The translations under genes and the position numbers were made by a program. A DNA stretch of 64,000 nt, from the NCBI RefSeq assembly GCF_014172375.1, contig NZ_WNXD01000001.1, forward strand, positions 1,984,001-2,048,000, in the 5' to 3' direction. Below the pieces are notes generated by a model. It was given only the letters and a program-made list of their open reading frames with translations. It ran no database searches and was not told the origin of the DNA. Source of the DNA: Pedobacter planticolens (GTDB lineage Bacteria; Bacteroidota; Bacteroidia; Sphingobacteriales; Sphingobacteriaceae). This document shows, piece by piece, positions 35,575 through 42,909 of the stretch. Every line of letters begins with the position of its first letter. The first letter of the stretch is position 1.

Positions 35575-36204
35575 ATGAAACCTCAATCCATCGTTCTTAA
35601 AAAACCAATTCAGGTTATTCAACTTTTCAGGAACATTAATACCTATGGAAAAGAAGAAAAATCTTTTGACGATAGGAAGGAAAAAATAGCTTGGAAACCA
35701 ATCCAGTCAACTGCTGGATATGTAAAGGATGAAGTGGTTCATTTACCCGAATCAATAGTAGAACAACCCAATTTCGAACATTTCGATTTGCTATTGATTA
35801 TTGACGACAATTTTCATACATCACAAAATGTAGTGTATACAGAAAAGAAAAATCTTTGTTTCAGAAGAAATAGCCAAAACAAGTTTGATTTTTTACAACT
35901 AAAATTGGACGACAAAATTGAGTTATACCTTAAACCTGGCTACTTCGAAGTTGGCGATCCTCCACGAAGTGAATTTAAAGTGTGCGAACTCACAAAAGAC
36001 AAACCCATTTCAATAAAAATTAATGGAAAACGAGATGCTTCACTTACATGGAGAAGAGAGAGAACCTTTGTTGAACAAGAATATATTTTCCATTACCTAG
36101 GTGATTTTAAAGAGTGTGTAGTTGTAAAAGAGCCTTTCCCTACAACTGTAAAAACCATCCCAACAATAATTAAAACAATCGATTTAACTAAAACACTTTA
36201 TTAA
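35575..36204 (+). CDS. Protein of unknown function, 209 residues
   Basis: A soluble, charged protein without signal peptide or membrane segment. It is beta-rich with several aromatic clusters: FEHFDLLLIIDDNFHT, KFDFLQLKLDDKIELYLKPG and EQEYIFHYLGDF. The C-terminus repeats a VKTIPTIIKTIDLTKTLY pattern with high Thr and Ile. I recognise no family. It ends the transcript that starts at the AI-2E gene. The gap to the next gene contains a separate promoter. Confidence 0.6.
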   Translation: MKPQSIVLKKPIQVIQLFRNINTYGKEEKSFDDRKEKIAWKPIQSTAGYVKDEVVHLPESIVEQPNFEHFDLLLIIDDNFHTSQNVVYTEKKNLCFRRNSQNKFDFLQLKLDDKIELYLKPGYFEVGDPPRSEFKVCELTKDKPISIKINGKRDASLTWRRERTFVEQEYIFHYLGDFKECVVVKEPFPTTVKTIPTIIKTIDLTKTLY

Positions 36205-36259
36205 CAAAACTCAAATCCAAACAAATTTAATCTGTTAATCTGTGGCTTTTAATATTTTA

Positions 36260-36267
36260 TATATTTG
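36260..36267 (+). promoter_or_regulatory. -7 box of the 36288 gene
   Basis: TATATTTG is an exact TAnnTTTG match, 20 bp upstream of the ATG, giving a leader of about 17 bases. The -33 element is weak. Confidence 0.5.
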
Positions 36268-36287
36268 CCATTACATAATTATACCTA

Positions 36288-36998
36288 ATGAAAAAAATCT
36301 ACACGCTCTTATTATTAAGCTTTTTCGCTTTAACAGCAGCAGCTCAAACTGATACCACTACAAATAGTAAAAAACTAACCAAAGCAGAAACCGAAGAATT
36401 TTTCACTACTGCCTTTAAGAAAAAGAACCTCATCAATTTTCCAATTTTTAGAGCGTACACCTACCACGATAAAAGTGGAACCTATTACGTAGCATTATCT
36501 GAAAGTGCAGATACTGTAAACAAAGAAAAAGACACTGTAAACTATACCGTTAAGGCTTTCAATTTTAAGGTTGATAAAACAACTAGAGTAAAAAAATGGG
36601 AGATTAACGACTTTAAAACACCTACCGTTAAAGGCGATGAAAAGGAAAGCTCTATTTGGTTTTGGACAAAATATTGTGAGTTTAAGGATTTGGATGGCGA
36701 TGGACTAATTGACCCTATTATTGTATACGGTACATTTGGACACGAGGGTTATACCGATGGCAGAGCTAAAATCTTAGTTTATTATAAAGGAATAAAAACA
36801 GCCATCAGACATCAGAATAGTGTAGTAGATGCAACTAGAAAAACCCAAGTTGATGTTACATTTTATAGTTTACCAGCCCCAATTCAAACACACATTAAAG
36901 AATTGATGGAGAAAATGGTTAAAAATAAGCATGCTATTTTCCCTACCGAGTATGCAGAAAAGATGGATAAAAAAGCAGTTTCAATAGGTAACGAATAA
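36288..36998 (+). CDS. Exported protein with a D-x-D-G-x-x-D calcium-like loop
   Basis: A 236-residue exported protein with signal peptide KKIYTLLLLSFFALTAAAAQ-type (LLLLSFFALTAAAQ), cleaved after about residue 20. A loop FKDLDGDGLIDPIIVYG (about residues 125-142) matches the EF-hand-like or FG-GAP repeat calcium loop DxDxDGxxD. The family is not recognised. No membrane segment follows, so it is probably periplasmic or surface-associated. It has its own promoter and is followed 75 bp later by a lipoprotein. Confidence 0.65.
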   Translation: MKKIYTLLLLSFFALTAAAQTDTTTNSKKLTKAETEEFFTTAFKKKNLINFPIFRAYTYHDKSGTYYVALSESADTVNKEKDTVNYTVKAFNFKVDKTTRVKKWEINDFKTPTVKGDEKESSIWFWTKYCEFKDLDGDGLIDPIIVYGTFGHEGYTDGRAKILVYYKGIKTAIRHQNSVVDATRKTQVDVTFYSLPAPIQTHIKELMEKMVKNKHAIFPTEYAEKMDKKAVSIGNE

Positions 36999-37073
36999 GT
37001 TTAAAATAATCTAACTATCTGGTTTTTAATACTTAGCTTTATTAAAATAGCAAATCTATTTTAACCAAATAAC

Positions 37074-37592
37074 ATGAAACAACTCTCATTTTTACTCCTA
37101 ATTACTTTACTTTTTGTAGGCTGCCAAAGTAAAGACGCTAAAACTACAGCCAAAGTTGATACAACTAACTATCCTTACACTAGTAAAAAAGCTTACAACT
37201 GGGAAATGAACTCAGATTCTAAGAACATGATTATTGCCATGAATGCGCTTAAGGCTTTTGCAAGTAAAGATACGGCTGCTTTAAAACCATTAATTGCTGA
37301 TAGCATCCATCTTTCAGTAGATGGATATGAGTTAAATGGTACAAGAGCCGAATTTTTAAAAGCTGCACAGCAAGAAATGGATAAATACAACAGCATTTCT
37401 ATTAATATGGATGATTATGAATCTGTTGTAAGTGCAGATAAAACTGAAGAATGGGTTAGCCTGTGGTATACACAACATTCAGAAGGTAAAGACGGAAAAA
37501 AAGGTAGTGTCAATATGTTTAATGATATTAAAATTGAGAAAGGGAAAGTAACGAAGTGGAATGAGTACGTCCGCCACGCCATGGAAAAATAA
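37074..37592 (+). CDS. Lipoprotein with NTF2/SnoaL-like domain
   Basis: A 172-residue lipoprotein with lipobox LLFVGC (Cys at about residue 17). The rest (about residues 55-172) has the alpha-helix plus curved-sheet pattern of NTF2/SnoaL-like domains: MNALKAFASKDTAALKPLI, HLSVDGYELNGTRAEFLKAA, and the final strands EEWVSLWYTQHSEGKDG and KVTKWNEYVRHAM. This fold binds small molecules but conserved catalytic residues cannot be assigned. It ends at a strong terminator. Confidence 0.72.
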   Translation: MKQLSFLLLITLLFVGCQSKDAKTTAKVDTTNYPYTSKKAYNWEMNSDSKNMIIAMNALKAFASKDTAALKPLIADSIHLSVDGYELNGTRAEFLKAAQQEMDKYNSISINMDDYESVVSADKTEEWVSLWYTQHSEGKDGKKGSVNMFNDIKIEKGKVTKWNEYVRHAMEK

Positions 37593-37596
37593 AATT

Positions 37597-37626
37597 AAAG
37601 TCTCGATGAAAATCGGGACTTTTTTA
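37597..37626 (+). terminator. Intrinsic terminator with GAAA tetraloop
   Basis: AAAGTCTCGAT (37597-37607), loop GAAA, ATCGGGACTTT (37612-37622), then more T. One U-G pair. Starts 5 bp after the lipoprotein stop. Confidence 0.88.
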
Positions 37627-37680
37627 TGGGTTTTGGTTTTTAGATATTGCTTCTTTGAGCATTGAAATGACAACCTTGCT

Positions 37681-37777
37681 CGTCATTCTCAACTCGATCC
37701 GATAGCTATCGGATGGGAATCGTAATGCGATTTAGTTTTTTTTGTGCATTACGATTCCCGTTTTCACGGGAATGACG
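37681..37777. repeat. Family A double-hairpin repeat, copy 2
   Basis: Runs from CGTCATTCTCAACTCG to CCCGTTTTCACGGG and GACG. It is the reverse arrangement of most copies and has an extra CCGATAGCTATCGG palindrome inside the first hairpin. Confidence 0.75.
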
Positions 37778-37784
37778 GCCGCCC

Positions 37785-38055
37785 TACAACCTTTCCCAAA
37801 CCACTACCCACCGCCAAGCACGAGGACCGGCCTTGTAGCATCCCAAAGGAGAAAGCATTAAAACTTGTGCAAATACTTTCAAAAACCACAGTCCAAAACA
37901 ATGAGCCAGTTTGATCCTTCATCAAACCTGCTGCTTGTTGCCAAAAAAGTTTTTAATAGCTTAATCCGAGAGATGATACTAAGCCTTGATTGTTTGGTTC
38001 TTTATCATCAAGGATAAAGAACGAGCCATAGCGGCGGTGAGCTAAAAAAGAAAGA
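37785..38055 (+). repeat. Dispersed structured element, family C, copy 2 (internally deleted)
   Basis: Homologous to 59551-59930 but lacks two internal blocks. Its two hairpins differ in sequence from copy 3 while keeping pairing: TTTGAT/ATCAAA (37910-37926) and GTTCTTTATC/GATAAAGAAC with loop ATCAAG (37997-38022). Short CCTTCGACAAGCTCAGG and GTGCCTCGCAATGACG repeats follow up to 38190. No gene is seen in 37627-38210. Confidence 0.8.
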
Positions 38056-38210
38056 TCCTTCGACAAGCTCAGGATGACAAGCATGGAGTAAGTAACAATT
38101 TCAAAGGTTAGAAAGATTGCTTCGTGCCTCGCAATGACGACATAGGAGCGAACTATAAGAAAGATTTCTCCACTACGGTCGAAATGACGGCAAGAAAAAA
38201 ACCTTAAACC

Positions 38211-39539
38211 TTACCCGTGTTTCTTCTTCTTATTCATAATCGCTTTCTGACCAATACCATAATTAGTAGTCTTAGTATTGCTTTCTTTTCGTTTATGAAA
38301 TGCAGCATCACGGTATTCTTCCTCCTCTTCTTGTTCTTTAGCCAATCTACTTTTCTGTGCAGAAGCTTTGCCTACATCTTCTACCAACAAATCTTCAGGT
38401 AAATCTGCAACCTCTATCTTTTTACCAATGGCTTGTTCTATTTTACGTACTTGCGGTAATTCTAAGTCAGTAGTAAACGTAATAGCCATTACATCTTCAT
38501 CGCCCTGCTTTACTATTCTGGTTAAATAGGTTTCTTTTTGTACAGGTAATTCGAAATGGAAAATAAACGGAATACCTTCTAAATCAAGTGTAGGCAAACC
38601 CTCATTTGCTATAATCAATACTCGAGCTTCATCAACCGCTTTAAAATCTTCGATGTCATCAAAACCTGCTTCATCAAAAAACAAAGGTTTGTACACAAAA
38701 ACGTCATCGGCTTTGCCATCAAATAAATCTTTAGCTAAAGTTTGTGCGGTTAAGCGAGTATTTACAAAAACTACCACTTTATCAAACACTTCTGCATCCT
38801 TCAATAAAAGGTTTAATAAGTTCAGTTTGGTTCTGAAATTTGGCACATGATACAAAAGTTGTGTATGTGTTTCAGTTTCACTGTCACCTAAATCTTCTAC
38901 TTCTATAGTGGTTGGTAATTTCATAAAAGGGTCAATCATTAAATCTAACCTATCGTGCATTACTTCTGTAAATATTAAATGCTGACATTTTTGTATGCTG
39001 TTTGCCAACTCGTTAATTGGTAATTGCATGCCTAGTTTCACCATATCGGCGGCATCATCAACAATAAGCATTTGAATTTTGTTGGTGTTCAATCCTAACT
39101 TCAAATAAACTGCTCTCGCTCTTGATGGAACTGCAACTACAATATCAACCCCATCAGTCAATTCATTAATTTGCGCTTCCATACCGCCATCAGAGTGAAG
39201 CCCAACAATGCGTATCGTTTTATTTCTATTTAAAAGCTCAAATTGCTCCATCACTTCTAGTACTTTTTCTTTAGTTGGCACTAAGATTAAAGCTCGAGGC
39301 GCTTCTTCAAAACCATATTTTAAACGCATTAAAACACCAAGAATATAGGTGGTAGTTTTCCCAGTTCCCTCTGGTCCAATGGCTATAATATCTTGTCCGC
39401 CTAAAATGCGTGACATAGTTTTAGCCTGAATTTCTTTTGGACTTAGGTACCCTGCTGCTGTCATAGCAGATACCAATGGCTTGCTTAATTTTAATTGTTC
39501 TAAAGACACTTTTCGCTTTGTAAATTGATGTGACGACAA
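38211..39539 (-). CDS. DEAD-box helicase-like protein with degenerate motifs
   Basis: A 442-residue two-RecA-domain protein of the DEAD-box superfamily. The Q-motif region GYLSPKEIQAKTM (30-42) and Walker A GPEGTGKT (55-62) are intact. Motif Ib-like AVPSRARA and domain-2 VVVFVNTRLTAQTLA are present. Motif II is DDAA (161-164) where DEAD is expected, motif III SAT is TEV (191-193), and motif V is ANEGLPTLDL. Motif VI, normally HRxGRxGR, is TRIVKQGD (340-347). It can probably bind ATP, but normal RNA unwinding is doubtful. The C-terminal ~60 residues are highly charged. The gene stands alone and faces away from the ECF operon. Confidence 0.85.
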   Translation of the reverse strand: MSSHQFTKRKVSLEQLKLSKPLVSAMTAAGYLSPKEIQAKTMSRILGGQDIIAIGPEGTGKTTTYILGVLMRLKYGFEEAPRALILVPTKEKVLEVMEQFELLNRNKTIRIVGLHSDGGMEAQINELTDGVDIVVAVPSRARAVYLKLGLNTNKIQMLIVDDAADMVKLGMQLPINELANSIQKCQHLIFTEVMHDRLDLMIDPFMKLPTTIEVEDLGDSETETHTQLLYHVPNFRTKLNLLNLLLKDAEVFDKVVVFVNTRLTAQTLAKDLFDGKADDVFVYKPLFFDEAGFDDIEDFKAVDEARVLIIANEGLPTLDLEGIPFIFHFELPVQKETYLTRIVKQGDEDVMAITFTTDLELPQVRKIEQAIGKKIEVADLPEDLLVEDVGKASAQKSRLAKEQEEEEEYRDAAFHKRKESNTKTTNYGIGQKAIMNKKKKHG

Positions 39540-39657
39540 ATTTACAGAAAATATAAAGGACTATCAGAAATCGGCGTTTAATAGTAGTGTATTTATTTTA
39601 ATTTCGCTGTCGCGTTTGGTCGCTTATATGCGTATAGGCTATCAAAACTAACTAAAC

Positions 39658-40056
39658 ATGAAGAAACTGATTTTTATTTCATTATTTGCCGCTACACTAT
39701 TAGCCTGCGAAAAAGACAAAAATGCTAAAGACTTTAAGGGAACCTATAGCGGAACATTTAGAACGATGCAAGATGGAAAGGTGGCGATGACCGATACAGA
39801 GCTAACTTTATTGAATGGAAACTTTGAAGTTAAAAAGGGCATAAAAACAGGAAAGGGTTCTTTTAAGCTAGAAGATAAAACAACCGTTACTTTTTCTGAT
39901 GAAATTGCTCGTACCGCAGATTTTGATTGGAATATCATTTTAAATGGTTCATACACCTATCAAGCTTTAGGAGATAGTTTAATTTTAACGAGAAACTTAC
40001 CTTATTTACCTACAACTATTACTCTTTATCAATACAGATTAAAGCAGGTGAATTAA
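39658..40056 (+). CDS. Small lipoprotein of unknown function
   Basis: The product has 132 residues with signal FISLFAATLLAC and lipobox Cys at about residue 17. The body is beta-rich: FKGTYSGTFRTMQDGKVAMTDTE, NGNFEVKKGIKTGKGSFKLED and LNGSYTYQALGDSLILTR (in parts), resembling a small lipocalin-like or META-type barrel. It starts the four-gene ECF operon, 4 bp before the sigma gene, so it may be part of the envelope stress or signal that the sigma factor controls. Family unknown. Confidence 0.72.
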   Translation: MKKLIFISLFAATLLACEKDKNAKDFKGTYSGTFRTMQDGKVAMTDTELTLLNGNFEVKKGIKTGKGSFKLEDKTTVTFSDEIARTADFDWNIILNGSYTYQALGDSLILTRNLPYLPTTITLYQYRLKQVN

Positions 40057-40060
40057 TTAA

Positions 40061-40615
40061 ATGCTTAAACCCCAACTATCAAATCTTGATGATTTAATTC
40101 GTAACTGTAAAACGGGTAATCTGCAGTATCAGGAAATGTTGTACAAGCATTTTTATGGCTATGCTTTGGGTGTGTGTTTGCGGTATTTAATTAACAGAGA
40201 TGATGCACTAGAAGCTGCGAACGATGCTTTTATTAAGGCTTTTAAATATTTAAACACCTTTAAAGAAGGTGCAGACTTTAAACCTTGGTTTAGAAAAATA
40301 CTGGTGAATACATCGCTAGATTATAAACGAAAAAACATGCGCTTTAATCAGGCGATTGAGATGACAGATACCGAACAACAAACTACCTATTCATCGGCGG
40401 TAGATCAGCTTTCGGTGAAAGATATTTTGAGTTTGATGAAGAATTTGAATGAAACACAGCATTTGGTTTTTAACCTCTACGAAATAGATGGTTATACGCA
40501 TAAAGAAATTGGAGAAATGTTAAACATCCCCGAAAGTTCATCGAGAACTTATTTAAGTAGGGCAAAACAAATACTCCAGAATTTATTGATTACTCATTCA
40601 ATTTATACGAAATGA
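40061..40615 (+). CDS. ECF-type RNA polymerase sigma factor
   Basis: A 184-residue group IV sigma-70 factor. Sigma2 occupies about residues 20-90, with YQEMLYKHFYGYALGVCLRY, DDALEAANDAFIKAFKYL and FKPWFRKILVNTSLDYKR. The sigma4 helix-turn-helix is at about 120-175, with LNETQHLVFNLYEIDGYTH, KEIGEMLNIPESSSRTYLSRAK. Its last four bases overlap the start of the next gene (ATGA), which encodes a single-span membrane protein, the position where anti-sigma factors usually lie. Confidence 0.93.
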   Translation: MLKPQLSNLDDLIRNCKTGNLQYQEMLYKHFYGYALGVCLRYLINRDDALEAANDAFIKAFKYLNTFKEGADFKPWFRKILVNTSLDYKRKNMRFNQAIEMTDTEQQTTYSSAVDQLSVKDILSLMKNLNETQHLVFNLYEIDGYTHKEIGEMLNIPESSSRTYLSRAKQILQNLLITHSIYTK

Positions 40616-41904
40616 AAAATATGGATGAAGAACTAGTTTTACAGATTAAATCTGTTTTTGAAGACGTTGATGACGGGGGTAGCGATAATGGCTGGTTAGC
40701 ATTGCGTGAAAAATATCCGGAGGAGAATAAGAAATTACCAATTTGGTGGCTTACTGGCATTGCGGCTTCTATTGTAGTTGCTTTTGGATTGTTTTTAGTG
40801 GTAAATAAATCGCCAAAAGAAATTGAGCAAACTACGCAAACGGCTAAAACAAAAACGGATGTAAAACCAAAACCAAGTTCAGCGCAAGGAGAACAACCTA
40901 CTAGTGTAAAACAAGATGAAGTTGTAGCATCAACTATTAAAAAAGAAAAGCAACCTATAGTTTTAATGCAAGAAAACGCTAGTGCAAAAACTGTAGAACG
41001 TAAATCTATCGAGGAGAAAGTAAAAACTAATCCTGCGGAGAATGTTATTGCGGTAAATGCTATGCAAGCTGGTGTTGCCAATAAGGTTGATACCGTGAAA
41101 GAGAAGATCCAACAGAACGCAGTTATTGCAAATAATGTAGTTGTAACGCCAACTGAAACTAAAAACACCAAAAAAACGACGGAAGAGTTTTTGCAAGAGC
41201 AAACTAAGCTGTTAGCCAAAAACCCAACAAAGGTGGAAGACAAAAGTAAATCAATTAAAAACTCTATTGATGTTTTTACAGGTACCTTTTTAAACTACTA
41301 TGCAGATAATGCTGTAAAATTAAATGCAGGCTTTGGTGTAAATGCGAATGTTAAGGTTACAAAGGGTGTATTTGTAAGTTTTGGAGCGGGTGTAAGTCAA
41401 AATAAAATAGATTATAAAAATAGTGTTCCTGTAGCAGCGGTAGCAAGTTCTGATGCTTTAAATTCTTATGCTGGTAAAGGGAGCATAACTACATCGAGTA
41501 TAAGTGATGTAAAAGTAAATGCATCTTTATTAAATTTAGATTTACCCGTAACCTTAAAGTTTTATCCTACCAAAAAACAAAATTTCTATGTGGCGGCTGG
41601 TGTTAACTCAAACTCTTACTTAACGCAAAAGTATACCTACGGCTATAATGTAAATACGGTATCTAGTTTGGGCTATACTTCAGAACCAAAAGAAGAAACA
41701 GAAAAAACAAAACTAAAAGGTTTCGATTTTGCCAACAGTGCCATTTTCGCCATTGGTATTAATCAGAATATTGGAAAAAACAACTCCTTAATTTTCGAAC
41801 CTTATTTTAAACCTGCCATTGGTAGCATGGGCGATAAGAACCTTAGAATAAATACAGTCGGATTAAATTTAAAATTCAGTTTCACGCCTAGTCAAAAAAA
41901 GTAA
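40612..41904 (+). CDS. Single-span membrane protein with C-terminal outer-membrane beta-barrel-like domain; putative anti-sigma partner
   Basis: The product has 430 residues. Residues 1-42 are acidic and cytoplasmic (DEELVLQIKSVFEDVDD, ENKKLPIWW). One membrane helix follows (about 43-66, GIAASIVVAFGLFLVV). A long Lys/Thr/Glu/Gln-rich disordered periplasmic linker (about 67-215) leads to a C-terminal beta-rich domain (about 220-430) of alternating aromatic and hydrophobic strands (FLNYYADNAVKLNAGFGV, FVSFGAGVSQNKIDY, VTLKFYPTKKQNFYVAAGV), ending in a transporter-like barrel strand. ATGA overlap with the sigma gene implies coupling. The architecture would tie an inner-membrane anti-sigma anchor to an outer-membrane-type domain. 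No ZAS motif is seen. Function is inferred from position. Confidence 0.72.
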   Translation: MKNMDEELVLQIKSVFEDVDDGGSDNGWLALREKYPEENKKLPIWWLTGIAASIVVAFGLFLVVNKSPKEIEQTTQTAKTKTDVKPKPSSAQGEQPTSVKQDEVVASTIKKEKQPIVLMQENASAKTVERKSIEEKVKTNPAENVIAVNAMQAGVANKVDTVKEKIQQNAVIANNVVVTPTETKNTKKTTEEFLQEQTKLLAKNPTKVEDKSKSIKNSIDVFTGTFLNYYADNAVKLNAGFGVNANVKVTKGVFVSFGAGVSQNKIDYKNSVPVAAVASSDALNSYAGKGSITTSSISDVKVNASLLNLDLPVTLKFYPTKKQNFYVAAGVNSNSYLTQKYTYGYNVNTVSSLGYTSEPKEETEKTKLKGFDFANSAIFAIGINQNIGKNNSLIFEPYFKPAIGSMGDKNLRINTVGLNLKFSFTPSQKK

Positions 41905-41908
41905 ACTT

Positions 41909-42358
41909 ATGAAATCTCTCAAAAAAACCTCATTCATCATTTGTCTGTTCACCGCACTTACTTTAGTTTATGTTGGTTGCGAAAAAGGATCAACTTCAGA
42001 TTTATCTGGAACGTACACCTTAAAAGCTAGCGAAACTCTTAATTTATCAAAAGGTGGTGACAGAGCAGTTTTAACAGTCGAAGATCTTAAAGATAGTCGT
42101 TGTCCAATTAACGCATTATGCGCTTGGGCTGGTTATGCTAGTGGAAAATTTAAGTTTAAAGACAACTTTAGAACGCAAACTATTGAATTATGTATAGGTG
42201 GTTCCTGCTCAGTTGATGCAAAACCAACTGAACAAAAAATAACGCTAAACGGAGTAGTGTATAGTTTAGAATTTACAGAACTAATTCCTTTTCCAACTTC
42301 TCCTAATTATAATTCAGTTGCTATTGCTATGGCAACGATAGTTCTTAAAAGAAAATAA
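41909..42358 (+). CDS. Lipoprotein of unknown function with two Cys pairs
   Basis: The product (149 residues) has signal FIICLFTALTLVYVGC and lipobox Cys at about residue 24. The mature part is beta-rich with four further Cys in DSRCPINALCAWAG and IELCIGGSCSVD, well placed for two disulfides in the periplasm. The DSRCP..CxWAG pattern is found in small secreted proteins of many bacteria but has no function I can name. It begins 4 bp after the beta-barrel gene and is the last gene of the ECF operon. Confidence 0.75.
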   Translation: MKSLKKTSFIICLFTALTLVYVGCEKGSTSDLSGTYTLKASETLNLSKGGDRAVLTVEDLKDSRCPINALCAWAGYASGKFKFKDNFRTQTIELCIGGSCSVDAKPTEQKITLNGVVYSLEFTELIPFPTSPNYNSVAIAMATIVLKRK

Positions 42359-42389
42359 CAGCTGAGTTCGATTAATAAATTGTCTCGCT

Positions 42390-42816
42390 CGTCATTCCCG
42401 TGAAAACGGGAATCGTAATGCGTAAAAAACCTCCTCTTGCATTACGATTCCCAATTAAGTTGGGAATGACGTTGTGATCTAACCCATGGTCCTTTTAGTT
42501 TGACCGTCATTCCCGTGAAAACGGGAATCGTAATGCGTAAAAAACCTCTTCTTGCATTACGATTCCCAATCAAGTTGGGAATGACGTTGTGATCTAACCC
42601 ATGGTCCTTTTAGTTTGACCGTCATTCCCGTGAAAACGGGAATCGTAATGCGTAAAGAACCTCCTCTTGCATTACGATTCCCAATCAAGTTGGGAATGAC
42701 GTTGTGATCTAACCCATAGTCCTTTTAGTTTGACCGTCATTCCCGTGAAAACGGGAATCGTAATGCGTAAAAAACCTCCTCTTGCATTACGATTCCCAAT
42801 CAAGTTGGGAATGACG
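42390..42816. repeat. Four tandem copies of the family A double hairpin
   Basis: Units start at 42390, 42505, 42620 and 42735, an exact 115-bp period made of an 82-bp palindromic element and a 33-bp near-identical spacer. Each element has hairpins ATTCCCGT/ACGGGAAT (GAAA loop) and ATTCCCAA/TTGGGAAT. No gene is credible here. Confidence 0.95.
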
Positions 42817-42909
42817 AACAAGAAGGTTAGCATATCATATTTTTGATACAAACCAATCATTTGTTCTATATTTTGTAAGTTTATCCTATCGGAAATTAAA
42901 ACTAACAAA

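Noticed and set aside
40590..41243. 217-residue minus-strand frame rich in Phe, Ser and Cys
   Set aside because: It is the antisense of the Lys/Thr/Glu-rich linker of the beta-barrel partner gene, a typical shadow.
42390..42816. CRISPR-like pattern of regularly spaced repeats
   Set aside because: The 82-bp repeats are long double palindromes and the 33-bp spacers are almost identical to one another; no cas gene is nearby.
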